DNA of 64,000 bases from Agarophyton chilense (lineage: Eukaryota > Rhodophyta > Florideophyceae > Gracilariales > Gracilariaceae). Made by a program: the position numbers and the translations under genes. This document shows positions 23,086-33,171 of this stretch, piece by piece; the stretch's first letter is position 1; every line of letters starts with the position of its first letter. The stretch is taken from contig JARGXX010000028.1 of assembly GCA_030374765.1 (NCBI GenBank), forward strand, positions 744,001-808,000, read 5' to 3'. The notes under the pieces were generated by a model. It was not told the origin of the DNA. It worked only from the letters and a program-made list of their open reading frames with translations, and made no database searches.

Positions 23086-24524
23086 TGCGGGGGAATACGA
23101 GATCTGAGAGCCTGCTGGATACGGAGTTTGGCAGTAATCTGGGCCATTTCTTTCCGAGCTGCTTCCAACGCGCGTAATCGGTCAGTCTGTCTGGGAACAG
23201 AAGAAGAAGTGATTGGAAGTCGCGGTAATGTGCCGTACACAAGCAGGGATGGAACCAAGCCTTCTGGCCCCATGGTGTCATTCATGCCTTTGATGGCAAA
23301 TCGTAGCGCAAGCTCGGGGTCAAGATTAGGACTGGAGTGCATCATAGTGTTGAAGATTCGTCTCAGTGGTGCATGATAGCGCTCTCCAACTCGGATGCTG
23401 TTATGTGCCTGTACTCCTGATATTTGAAGTTCAATTCCGAAGTCTCCCGTGCATTTCTCCCAGTACTTGGAGGAAGATATGGAGCTTTGGTCTGTTCGCA
23501 TTTTGTTTGGCATTCCAGTATAAGTGGTAGCCCATGCTTCCAGAAAAGCGTCCCAGACGTGCGCGGATGATTCACCTTTCAGTATGACTGCGTTTTGGTA
23601 GTGTGTTTGCGTGTCAAAGATGTGAAGGACGGGTATACGTTTGCGCCGTTTATACAAAATGTACATGAGGTCCAGGGCTATTTCTTGGTTGAAACGGATT
23701 TCAGCCTCCGGAATTGAAACACGGAAGCGAAAGGGAGAAGCGGAGAAGTACTGGCACGATTTGCATTTTTGAGCAATGTCGTGGAGTATCCGTTGGGTAT
23801 CCGTCGTAGTGTCTTCTGGTTTAGCGCGTTTTAAGAGGTTATAGAGCTTTTGGGCACTTGGATGGAAGAAATGCGCATGTAACTTGGATAGTTCGGCTCT
23901 CGTAAACAAGACTTCAGAGTTCTTCCAAAACAAAAACATGTGACCGTTCGTCCGTAAGAGAGAAATGGAACTGTTTGTAACGTGATGCACAAGCTCATTA
24001 TTCACGTTGTTTAGGTAGACACCGCAGCGATCAAGGAGGTCGAGTCCAATCAGGAACGGTATGTCGGCGTCAACGACATCGATCCAAAAAGAGTCGAATG
24101 CGTTTGCGGGTAAGGGTACTCTGACGTGCAGCTGCCCTAAGCTGTTTCGATTCCCGTCGCCGAATTTGAAGGCATACGGTGACGGACGCAGTTTAAAGTT
24201 CGTGCCGAAAGTCTGGCAGTAGGCCTTGGCTTGAGCCAGGCCGCAAACTGATTTGTGTGCCCCTGGGTCAATACAGCCACCTTCGAATTTGCCGCGGGAA
24301 TATGTTACTCTGCGCTTCGGGGTTATACGAAGGTTCAGTACTTCCTTGACGATTCTGTGGGCAAAGATAGGGGGTGTGATTTGGATAGGAGTTGCGGGAG
24401 CGGGCGACAAAATGTGCAGGGGAGCATTGCGAGAGCAACGATGTGTACGCTGGTGTGGAGACATGGATATCTGGGGGTTTCTTGGGCCTTTCATTGGAGA
24501 CCGTGCGTCCGAGTCGATTTCCAT
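23004..24524 (-). CDS. pol: Element C protease and integrase
   Basis: This open frame of 506 codons begins with an ATG at 24524, one stop codon downstream of gag in the same frame. The protease active site reads CIDPGAHKSVCG near 24260, with Asp-Pro-Gly rather than Asp-Ser/Thr-Gly, followed by the conserved FLIGLDLL block. The pre-integrase zinc site has two His (LHAHFFH) and two Cys (CKSC). The integrase core keeps Asp (ALDLMYI), Asp (RTDQSSI) and Glu (VGERYHAPLRR). The C-terminal part continues in another frame toward the reverse transcriptase. Integrase joins the new DNA copy to the host chromosome. Confidence 0.85.
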   Translation of the reverse strand: MEIDSDARSPMKGPRNPQISMSPHQRTHRCSRNAPLHILSPAPATPIQITPPIFAHRIVKEVLNLRITPKRRVTYSRGKFEGGCIDPGAHKSVCGLAQAKAYCQTFGTNFKLRPSPYAFKFGDGNRNSLGQLHVRVPLPANAFDSFWIDVVDADIPFLIGLDLLDRCGVYLNNVNNELVHHVTNSSISLLRTNGHMFLFWKNSEVLFTRAELSKLHAHFFHPSAQKLYNLLKRAKPEDTTTDTQRILHDIAQKCKSCQYFSASPFRFRVSIPEAEIRFNQEIALDLMYILYKRRKRIPVLHIFDTQTHYQNAVILKGESSAHVWDAFLEAWATTYTGMPNKMRTDQSSISSSKYWEKCTGDFGIELQISGVQAHNSIRVGERYHAPLRRIFNTMMHSSPNLDPELALRFAIKGMNDTMGPEGLVPSLLVYGTLPRLPITSSSVPRQTDRLRALEAARKEMAQITAKLRIQQALRSRIPPHRSTSLNQGTMYTITMKRANSGTDHTK

Positions 24525-26182
24525 CTAAAAACCTTCATCCGAGCTGCATGGCATGTCGTTTACGTGCAGGAGTGGCCAAGTGGTTGAGGTTGGGAGTTCA
24601 CGACTGGTTAGCGCGTTGGATATATAAGCCGCACTTGAGTCGGCGTTTGCTGTATCTTGATTAATTCCAGCCTCAGCGATTGGGGTTTGTTCTGGGTCGG
24701 GTGAATGATTCTCAACAAGGAGCGATTCTGTCAACTGTTCGACTACCGCAGAGGCGTCATCGTCGAGTCCAGTGAAGTTGATTCTCTTGGACCGAGATTG
24801 TTTGTACCACTGTTTCGCTAGCTGTTTGTTTCGGTGAATACGGGCTTCATTGCGGGGTTTGGGACACGTGAAAAGCATGCAACCTTTCTGCTGACAGTTC
24901 CAACAGACCTTGAGTATCATGGGAACATCCTTCTGTTGCGGCTGGGCTCGTCTTGGATTGTAAGGCCTAGTTTCAAATCTCGGGGGTTTGAATGTTGAAC
25001 GGCTGGTCGGTGGCCTGGCGTAACGTCCTTGTCCGGCAAAGTGAATTCAAGGATCATAATCCGGTGGTCCTTCAACTACGTTTGCAGTAGAAAGAGATGG
25101 ACGGAAGGCAATATCATCCGAAGACGCCCTTTGCGTCTTCTGCGCTGGTTGCACACGGTTTTATCCTGCCGTGAACTGAAGTTGGTTTCTTTCAGCACTA
25201 AAGAACTCCGACATCAAGTCTCTGTATGATAGATGCTTCGCATTGACTTGTGTTAAGATGTTTTGGGACCATGAAATGCCTTGGACTGCGCTGCGAAGGA
25301 AATTGCGCTTGCGTCTGTCCGTTCTGTCTCCCTGTTGGGCCATTGGTGCAAAGCGATCAATTTCTTTGACGAGGAGGTCCAAAGCTTCACGTTCAGAAAC
25401 GTTTTCTGTCACGAAGTCCGTTAGATGGAGGTCCTCTAACTTTTCAGACATGTCTTCCCTGGTCGTCTTCGAAGCGTAGCGAGCATTGAATACTGCCACA
25501 ACAGCGCCCCAGTTTTGAATCAAGCCCTTCACTTCTCCTTTGAAGAAGTGCAGTGCGTCTCCTGCGAGAGAAAAATGAAGGTACTGAATTCTAAGATCAC
25601 CGTTAATCTTCTGCAGATTACAGTAGTCCATGAAGGTGAAACATGATCATTCCAATCTTCTTCAAGATCGCCTTTGAATTTGTCGCGTTTACCTCGGTAA
25701 CGGCTGGTGAAAAACGTTACGCGCTTGTTCTCATATTCCTCATCTGCTACTCCCACATTAGGAGCTGCAGGACCTCTATCGGCATTGATAGGTTGTGGAA
25801 CTTGAAGCTGGAACGGTATTTGTGCAGCTGAGAGTGAACCACTTCCTCCAGATGAGTACAGAATAACATCTCCGTTTCGAACGGCGTCCAAGTAGTCCAT
25901 AGCACGCTTACGTTGCACAGCAAACTCCTCACCAGTCCAAATGGCTGTTATAACTCTTTTGGCAATCAACCTTCCAGTATCTGCTGTCTGAAGAACATCA
26001 ATTTCTCGTTGCTCCAAGAACACACGAATTCGTTTGTAGATTTCGTAGTTGCTAACGATATCCGGGTTGACAAGTTGCATGGCTCCCATGTCTTCACGAA
26101 TTGCTTCAAGAAGATTTTCACCGCTCAGCGGAGAAACAGTCTGCATGTAGCTTAAGAACGAGTTCTCAAGACCTCTCTGCAA
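24525..26182 (-). pseudogene. gag: Element C gag
   Basis: Two overlapping frames (26182-25529 and 25631-25161) make up the capsid-like region, split by a frame change near 25640. They continue to a zinc-knuckle-like motif near 24900, CWNCQQKGC...C, in which the usual His is Cys. An acidic tail ends at a TAG (24525-24527) immediately followed by the ATG of the protease-integrase frame. Stops near 25161 and 25045 also break it. Gag forms the particle around the element's RNA. Confidence 0.7.
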
Positions 26183-26265
26183 GTTGTTGTGTAGGGCAAT
26201 TGTTCCCCACGGTTTTGCGGGGTCGGCGGACGTGGTGATTGATGCAGTTTGTTTTGATTCGCGAA

Positions 26266-26575
26266 TGTCGACAAACTCGGGAGGGGGGGGGTCGGTTATG
26301 TGCCTACCGAAGAACGCAGGTTCTCTGGGTGTCCACGGGGACAGGCGAAGAGGACTGAGCGCTAGCGTACTGACACTAGTCAGTAGCGTAAACAGTTTAT
26401 TGTCGCGTAAAACAAATCCTCCCGACTAGGAGAAGGAACTATGACTTTCTCTATCAGTCCTAAGTAGGAAAGATGCTGCGTAGAAGTATGGGCGTATCGG
26501 TAGTGTAGTTCGTAGACGAAAGGGCGTATCGAGAGTGTAGTGGTACAAGTCATCGATATAAGGCATTCGACAACA
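26266..26575 (-). repeat. 5' LTR of Copia element C
   Basis: It is the partner of 20973-21299 and 310 bp long. On the element's own strand it begins TGTTGTCGAATGCC and ends TTTGTCGACA. A CTTATATCG sequence near its start could serve as the promoter. Confidence 0.9.
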
Positions 26576-26580
26576 GATTA
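26576..26580. repeat. Target-site duplication GATTA, right copy
   Basis: This is the matching copy of 20968-20972. Removing element C and one copy restores a continuous reverse transcriptase frame in Gypsy element B. Confidence 0.9.
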
Positions 26581-27480
26581 CACAAATGCAGCTTTAGAGA
26601 GAACCAGGTCTATCTTCTCGGATTCATCGTCACTCGAGAAAGAATCAAGAAAGATCCCGCAAAGGTAAATGCCATGAAATCATGGGAACGCCCCCGATCC
26701 GGCAAGCAGCTGCTGAGTTTCTTAGGTGCAGCTTATTACTATCGTCAATTTATCCCACGGTTTTCTCACCTCTCAAAACCCCTGGATGCCGTTCGGAAGA
26801 ATATAGGCCCACTGCAGTTGACTGCAGAGATGGTTGAGGCTTTCCAAGCAATCAGAGCCAAGATATCCAAAAAAAGTAACCTTGGCATACCCTGCTGATG
26901 ACCGTGAGTTCCTTCTCGGAACAGATCCTTCGGATTACGGACTTGGAGCTTGGGTGGGTCAAAAGCCAGAAGACGGAAAAACCAGTTTCATCGCCTTCAC
27001 TTCACCATCATTATCAAAGTCTGAGCGAAATCACGGGGCTAAAAAGAAGTAACTGCTTGCTTTTATGTGGGCCCTGGACAAGTTCAGGTGTTACATACTG
27101 GGGAGACCGTTCGTTTTGTTTACTGATAACCGTGCGCTCACTTTCATGCAGAGTCAACGTTCTGTTAACTCTACGAATGCTAGATTGTTGGACCGGATCA
27201 TTGGGTATAATTTCAGGATTGTACACCTCCTTAGCCCCCACAACGATCTGGCAGACGCCCTTAGCCGGAAAATGCAAAGTGTGACGCTGGCCTACCTCAC
27301 TGTATCGCAACTTGTCCGAAAAAAGAATTTACCAGTGTCTGAGGAGGATAAACGCTCCCTTGTAGAGCCTGCACACGCATTCAGTCACTTCGGAGAAGTA
27401 GAAGTATTTAACAAGCTATGAAACGACGGCTACTGGTGGACTGGAACTTGCAAGGACATCAAGAAGGAATTGAGTTGTTT
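26576..27480 (+). mobile_element. pol: Gypsy retrotransposon B, right part (RT end, RNase H, start of integrase)
   Basis: This continues element B after the insertion. The connection domain follows (KCSFRENQVYLLGF, about 26587; LLSFLGAAYYYRQFIPRF, about 26710). RNase H follows with Asp in GTDPSDYGLG, then a stop where its catalytic Glu is expected (near 27051), and Asp in FTDNRALTF. A frame change lies in the A-rich run at about 26870. The zinc-binding start of the integrase (HAFSHFG...NDGYWW) ends abruptly near 27480, where it meets the truncated end of Copia element D. Integrase and 3' LTR of B are not seen beyond. Confidence 0.85.
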
Positions 27481-28038
27481 TATTCCGTGCCTTCGCTATA
27501 GCATCCACAAGAGAGGTTTCCACCCCATCAAGCACTTCCCTGGCATGGACTTGTCCAGAACCGATTACTCGTTGTATTTCTTTTGACGTCAACGATGTTG
27601 TACTGTTGAGCTCTCTTTGGGCAAGGAGATCGTCCGTATACTCCCCCATGTCTTTGCAAGCTCGTTCTCTATCGACTGTATTGATAGTCATGAGAGAGCT
27701 TATCGCCTTTACTTCTTCGTCATCCGTGTCAAGAGCTCTTGGGCTGAGTGTGAGGTCTATGTAATCCTCCATTAGTCCTTCGCTCAGTTCACGTGAAAGC
27801 GGAAAGTTTGGGCGTAGATGGATGTCCTCGTATGCCAGCTTCGTTACTGGTCCTTTCTCGCTTCTTCGAACTTCCACTATGTGGGAAAAAGTCTTGACCA
27901 CGGTTGCCCTGCGCCACTCGTCTTCTTCGTTCTGTTTTGAGCTTCGATAGAAGTAAAGTACTTCTTCACGAGGATTTATAGATGACTCGGGTACCTTCGA
28001 ATGGTTGTGAGCTTTCAGCAGTTTCTGAAGGGCTCGTT
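27481..28038 (-). mobile_element. pol: Copia element D, distal part (integrase C-terminus)
   Basis: The reverse-strand frame encodes the part of Copia pol after the integrase core. It has a variant of the segment VLYFYRSSKQ...WRRATVV and a LAYEDIHLR block that also occurs in element A. The frame breaks off near the DAIAKAR motif at 27481, so the reverse transcriptase and 3' LTR of D are missing. Upstream it joins 33172 across element F, with a TCGT duplication. Confidence 0.8.
28034..28037. repeat. Target-site duplication TCGT, left copy
   Basis: TCGT flanks element F on the left and is repeated at 33172-33175. The next base differs (T versus G). Confidence 0.7.
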
Positions 28039-28358
28039 TATCAAGAGCTCCAGTTGCCGTCACCTCTTTGGGATGGTTACGAAGCCGTTTTGGACGCACA
28101 TGCATCTTGTTTGGGGTGCGGCCCTTTCGGATATGATACAATTCAAAGAGTGCTCACCTGATTAGAAGTGCTTCCGCATTTGGAACCATCGTAGGGTACA
28201 TAGATACTTTAGAATTCTATATAAGAGCTTACCAAGTTGCTTGAACTCACAAGAACGAGATCGATCGATGTAAAACTGCTACCACGTCACGCTGCCGTTT
28301 GTTCGATACATTACTTTCATTGTTACGTTACAGGTTGCTCGTTATCATAACTTTTTAA
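28039..28358 (+). repeat. 5' LTR of Copia element F
   Basis: It is 320 bp and aligns gaplessly with 32852-33171. On the reverse strand it happens to be open for about 30 codons, which gives a spurious extension of the neighbouring integrase frame. Confidence 0.88.
28217..28226 (+). promoter_or_regulatory. TATA box in the LTR of element F
   Basis: TCTATATAAG matches a TATA box and is conserved in the 3' LTR at about 33029-33038. It is well placed to start the element's transcript. Confidence 0.55.
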
Positions 28359-28361
28359 GTT

Positions 28362-29260
28362 ATGGGCCTGGCTACCGGCCCTTCAGACTTACCTTCTCCG
28401 CCGCGATTTTCGTGGGATATCCGCCATGTTCCTTGGACTGACGGGAAAGGCGACCAAGACCAATACGCTCGTTCTGTATCGCTCTGGAAATCGTTCCATG
28501 ATAGAATACCTAATTCAAACTCGAGCAAGATACCGAAAGAAATTCAGGTAATTATGCTTCTCTCACAGTTGTTTGGTCGCGCAAGTAATATTTGTATGAA
28601 AAACCCTCTTCGACGATTCAGACAAGTGATGGCGTTGAAGCAATCGTTAATGCTCTTCACAAACGTGACGCTCTGGCCGTCGTCAGTGAATTGTGTAGTG
28701 ACTTTCTGGATCTACTGAACACCGAGAGTGGTTCAACAGAGACTTTCAAGAACTTCGAGTCCCGATTCGAGTCCCAAGTGTCCAAGTTCAACTCCCATTC
28801 CAGCAAGTCAAAACTTCCAGACGCATTGGTTGCGTTCATGTTGATGGCCAATGCTTCCGTTGATCCGAATCAGCGAATATCGGTTCTCGCCGCTTCCGCA
28901 CCTCGTGATGAATCGTTTGATGCCTCTTCTACGACTGATGACTACCTGAAGTCCTTGTCATATTCATCCAATGCTTCACTTATTCGGCAATGCGATCGGC
29001 CTAAAGCTTCTGAAAGTTCTTCGCAACGTTCAGTACAGGCTAGTTCTGCAAGTACCAGCTCATATGGACGTAAGAATCGCACTCTCAATGTTAAACAATT
29101 GGCGGATTTAAAGTCCAAGAGTAAGTGTCGTATGTGCAAACAGATGGGGCTTTGGGCTTCTGACCACAACGAAGATGGCTCTTTGAAGACGACTTCAAAT
29201 TCTGCGAAGGAGAATGAAAGATCATGGAAGAACCAGACCATAACGTTCCACACGGCTCAC
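28362..29260 (+). pseudogene. gag: Element F gag
   Basis: Two frames, joined by a frame change near 28595, encode a Copia-type gag. The first ATG is at 28362, four bases after the LTR. The helical capsid region is followed by a Ser-rich linker and a Cys-X2-Cys motif (KCRMCKQMGLW, near 29130) with incomplete zinc-knuckle character. It continues into the protease in the same frame, as in single-polyprotein Copia elements. Confidence 0.7.
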
Positions 29261-30720
29261 GCTATTGGCTCAGATGATTTAGTTCTCAATAATTTTGGAC
29301 CGTTACTGGACGACGCAGCGCTCTACAGTGGTATTGGACTCGAGCAGTTCAGAATGGTTCAACCTTTTCTCCTTCCCAGATGGTCTGGAACTTTTGATGC
29401 GCTGCCTGATGTTATAGCGGACCGGCCCAATTGGCAATATGGATCAGGAGAACATGCAATTGAACCAAAGCGCATCATTGGATCTGTCTTAATGACCGCT
29501 TTCTCTACATCACGAATGCCTGTCCACATCCGCCATCTCATCATAGAGGGCTCTTCGCAGTGGGTTGTTGGACGAAATGTTACTCGTCGTTGCAACATTC
29601 TGCATATGGAAGAAAATCTCTTACAACTACCGACCAGCGCAGATGCTGTAGATTTTATTCAACTCGTTGATCACGATCTTCATTGCTACATTTCGTACAG
29701 CTCTTTTTCGGAATTGAACTCTAATTCTGCCCCCTCTAGCCAAGCACTATTCTGTGCAACTGTCCATATTCCAGAGGCAATGGACAGCACCATCCGTTCC
29801 TGGTCTCAGAAGAAGGCTATTGTAGACAAAGTTCACAAACACGTCTGTGGACACTCTTTCTACACGGATATGAAGCTGTTACTCGATCGTAACAATCTTT
29901 GGGATACCGAAATACAGAAGTATCTGCGTGATGTGCTAGAAACATGTCCCAGTTGCCGTGTCACTTCAGAACCGAAATCAACCAGGAAAGTCTCTTTGAG
30001 CTCGTTGTCAAGGGATCTTAACATGGTCGTTTGCGTGGATCATTTTTTTCTGGATGAAGAGATAGTGTTCCATGCAGTGGATACTGTCTCGCGCTACTCG
30101 GTTGGCAATGTGGTGCCAGATACAACCATGTCTTACGCAATAGTGTCATTTGATTCTCTGTGGATTTCACCCTTCTGGCCTCCAGGAAAGGTATTGTATG
30201 ATCCAGCCTTCAAGACTGTATAGTTTGAGAAGTATCTTTCTGGATATGGCGTTAATACAGGACCTTTACCCCCCAGACGCCACAACAAAAATGTCATTGA
30301 CTCCAAGCACCGTATTATCCGTGACAGTTATTTACGTCTGAAACATTCGAACTCTACAATGGATGTTTTGAATCCTTCCCTGCTTTTACAGCAAGCCCTA
30401 CGCATCTCGAATGACTTATACAGAAACAACCTAATGTCCGCGCATGAACTTGCTAAAGGTTACACTCGACCTCTCGTGTTCAGCACCTCTCTCGACACTA
30501 TTCCTGAAGATATTGTCCACGCCCAGCAAGCGCTCCACGCTAGGCGTAAGCTTTCACTCATTCTGCGCTCAAAGTCTTTAGTTGAGTTGCCGGTGTCTGT
30601 CGGACACATGGTGGAAGCATTTGTCAAAACAGGTAATGACAAGCGTGGTAAATGGACAAATGGTCGACTTGTTCTTGAGTATGACCATACCAGTCGTACT
30701 GTTACTGTTCCTGGGAGGAA
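29261..30720 (+). pseudogene. pol: Element F protease and integrase
   Basis: The protease active site is degenerate: LDDAALYSGIG near 29310 has Asp-Asp-Ala where Asp-x-Gly is expected. The pre-integrase zinc site (HKHVCGHSF ... CPSC) lies at about 29830-29955. The integrase core shows Asp (VCVDHFFLD, near 30040) and Asp (VLYDPAF, near 30200). In VIDSKHRIIR (codon 30299-30301) Asp takes the place of the catalytic Glu. One TAG at 30221 and a TGA at about 30722 interrupt the frame. Activity was probably lost. Confidence 0.8.
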
Positions 30721-31205
30721 TTGACGTCAAGTTCGTGCTGCTGTAGAAGACATACGTCTTGCGCTTGAAGACAACTCTCTTGCAAATGCTGTACAGGAAT
30801 CGATCGATGAACTCGATTCGCAACTGCAACTGAACATTGACAATGAGCTTCTTTCCCCTGATGCCAATCAAGTTCTGGACCGGACCCTTCTGTACCCCGC
30901 ATCATTTGATGCAGATTTCTCCAGCCCCCTTCAGATTCATGGCACTTCTTCAGATACAAATCCTCCCTTGATGCCTAATGCTGGTGACACCATTGAAGTT
31001 TATTGGCCATTGGATGACAAATACTACCAACGTACAGTGGTGAGCCATATTTAAGATGGAGACCGGTACCAAATCGACTATGACGATGGAGAACAGGAAA
31101 CGCTTCGTCTCCATGATGAGACCTGGAGAGGTGCTCCAGGGTCCGGTTTGGATGCAGTAAATTCAAATGAGATTCAATTGTCTCCTGGAATGGAACTCAC
31201 TACAT
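30721..31205 (+). pseudogene. Element F linker with Tudor-like domain
   Basis: Between integrase and reverse transcriptase is a domain at about 30985-31135 with the pattern VYWPLDDKYY...V...YDDGEQETLRL...W. This looks like a Tudor-type beta-barrel: Trp and Tyr in the first strands, an acidic YDDG turn and a closing Trp. Tudor domains read methylated lysine or arginine. Here it could tether the integration complex to chromatin, as chromodomains do in Gypsy chromoviruses. A TAA at 31052-31054 interrupts it in this copy. The fold is inferred from residue pattern only. Confidence 0.55.
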
Positions 31206-32825
31206 GAGAAGAATGATGTCAAGCTCTACATTCAGGAGTTTCAGCACAAAAAGTTTCTTGCCAACCATGCTCAAGTTCTACCTGCCTATATCATACAAAA
31301 CGCGTATTCGAAAGAAGAGATTTCATTTAAGAGAACAGTGAAGGAAATTCATGTCTCAAAGATTCCACGCAATGCGAATATTATTTCGAGCCATTTGTTG
31401 TACAAAACGAAGTCTCTCGACGATGGGTCACAGATCATGAAGGCCAGAATTGCCCCGCATGGAAACAAGCACAAAGAGAAACACAATCTTCGCACAGATT
31501 CTGCTACATGCCCTCCTGTTGGCTTTCGAATTTTGCTGTTTATTTCTTGTTTGTTCAAATGGGCCCTTGTGAAAGTCGATGTGAAATCCGCGTTTCTACA
31601 AACTGGTGAAGCGAAGAGGGATGTTTATGTCGTATCTCCGCGCGAATGCACGAGCCGATCCTTCTACTGGTTGCTTTTGGCTGCTTCTTATGGTCTCGTT
31701 AACGATAATGCCAAGTGGCAAGAGCACAGTGACACCTTTTTCAAGGATTTGGGATTTTCGCAGCTCGCTTACGTTCCTCAACTGTTTTACATTCGCGCCA
31801 AAGATGCGCTATAGGCTGTTGCAGTTAAGCTTGTCGATGACATTCTCTTTTCTAGAACAATGAAGGCTCTCAACGCTCTTGTGAAGGAAGTTGGAAACAC
31901 GTACGAACTAGGAACAATCATTTGCGGTCCTGGTACGTTTAAGTTTTTTAGTCTATCAATCACGCAGCACGCAGATTTTACGATTACTATGCATGGGGAA
32001 GAAAAACTTCAGGCTCTCGAGGCCTTCCCGCTCACCCGTATGCGTCGTAAACAGGATGATTCACCTCTCAATGAACTGGAGTATTCATAATTCAGGTCGC
32101 TGAATGGCTCTTGGGGATGGATTGGAGTAGCTGCAAGCCCGTTCTGTTCATCGGTTTCAAGTGTTCTTCAGCAGAAAATCCCTAGCCCTACTGTACATGA
32201 TATGATCACCCAAACGAACCTGCTTCGTTCACTGAAGAAATTAGGAGGTACGATCCAGTTCAAGAGACCAAATGATTCAAAGCGCTACCATCTATCTTTG
32301 CTAATGTTCGCCGATGATACTCGACCGTCAGAGTCTGAAAAATGGGGATTTATTGTTTGGTTGATGGTTGGAGAGCTCCAATCTGGTTCTTTCCTCCACA
32401 CCCTCAACCGCTCTTCTACGAAATCCAAAAGACCAGTTCGCTCTGTTGGAGCAGCAGAGACTTTGGCAGCGAATATGGGTATAGATGAAGGGAAGTTGTT
32501 GACGAAGGCCTACAGTTGTTTACTCAACCTTGAAATAGATCTTGTTGTGTGCGTTGACTCTAAGGAACTGTATGAATCTTTGTCGACATGTCGCAGCGCT
32601 ACCGACAAGATTATCCGAGGCGATGTTTCTGAGATAATATATGACTTTGAAACACGGAACATAAGTGGTATGGTTTGGATACCCGGAAAGACGAACCTTA
32701 GCGATCCATTGACAAAAAAAGATAGCCCGTTAAGCCAGACTTTACAGCTTTCGATGTTCAGCAGCAAGATTCCGTTGAGTTTCCCGGAGGCTCAGTCGCG
32801 CAGTTCCAACGTCTTCCTTTGCTAG
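31206..32825 (+). pseudogene. pol: Element F reverse transcriptase and RNase H
   Basis: The reverse transcriptase lies in a new frame from about 31200. It has the first catalytic Asp in VKVDVKSAFLQTG (near 31580) and a KLVDDILFS active-site box near 31835, just after a stop at 31812-31814. RNase H (32100-32825) keeps Asp (MFADDTRP), Glu (VGAAETLAA), Asp (CVDSKEL) and a DPLTKK tail. A stop at 32088-32090 separates the two. Gene order and length are normal for Copia. Confidence 0.82.
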
Positions 32826-32851
32826 CCACCCAAACAAGGAAAAGAAGTGAA

Positions 32852-33171
32852 TATCAAGAGCTACAGTTGCTGTCACCTCTTTGGGATGGTTACGAAGCCG
32901 TTTTGGACGCACATGTATCTCGTTTGGGGTGCGGCCCTTTCGGATATCATGCAATTCAAAGGGTGCTCACCTGATTAGAAGAGCTTCCGCATTTGGAACC
33001 ATCGTAGGCTACATAGATTCTTTAGAATTCTATATAAGAGCTTACCAGGTTGCTTGAACTCACAAGAACGAGATCGATCGATGTAAAACTGCTACCACGT
33101 CACGCTGCCGTTTGTTCGATAAATTACTCTCATTGTTACGTTACAGGTTGTTCGTTATCATAACCTTTTAA
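32852..33171 (+). repeat. 3' LTR of Copia element F
   Basis: It is the partner of 28039-28358, preceded by the purine-rich AAACAAGGAAAAGAAGTGA, a likely polypurine tract. Confidence 0.88.

Larger units (their letters stand above)
20973..26575 (-). mobile_element. Ty1/copia LTR retrotransposon C, complete but mutated
   Basis: This is a full 5.6-kb element on the minus strand with paired LTRs (26266-26575 and 20973-21299), a GATTA target duplication, a purine-rich tract next to the 3' LTR, and gag, protease, integrase, reverse transcriptase and RNase H in order. The LTRs are about 97 percent identical by eye apart from a poly-G length difference, so it is the youngest-looking element here. It carries a few stops (near 25161, 24525 and 21769) and frame changes (near 25640 and 23085). 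It sits inside the reverse transcriptase gene of Gypsy element B. Confidence 0.93.
28039..33171 (+). mobile_element. Ty1/copia LTR retrotransposon F with Tudor-like domain
   Basis: This is a complete 5.1-kb plus-strand element bounded by two 320-bp direct repeats and a TCGT duplication, inserted in the integrase of Copia element D. Order: gag, protease, integrase, a Tudor-like domain, reverse transcriptase, RNase H. The LTRs are about 95 percent identical by eye. The ends read TATCAAG and CTTTTAA, not the usual TG and CA. Four or more stops lie in one otherwise continuous gag-to-Tudor frame, so the copy is inactive but not much rearranged. Confidence 0.88.

Noticed and set aside
22950-23110. 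Programmed -1 frameshift between integrase and reverse transcriptase of element C
   Set aside because: The overlap has a TTCCCCCG run but no good slippery heptamer or downstream structure that I can see. A single-base mutation is as likely, given other lesions.
24560-24640. Sequence like the 5' half of a tRNA (GAGTGGCCAAGTGGTTGAGG)
   Set aside because: It lies inside the gag frame of element C, and no anticodon arm, T-arm or acceptor stem can be completed.
28041-28141. Extension of the element D integrase frame into a Lys/Arg-rich segment (GRTPNKMHVRPKR) that looks like integrase
   Set aside because: The same antisense frame occurs in the second LTR of element F (32852 onward). It is the reverse strand of the LTR and is not part of D, whose real continuation lies at 33172.
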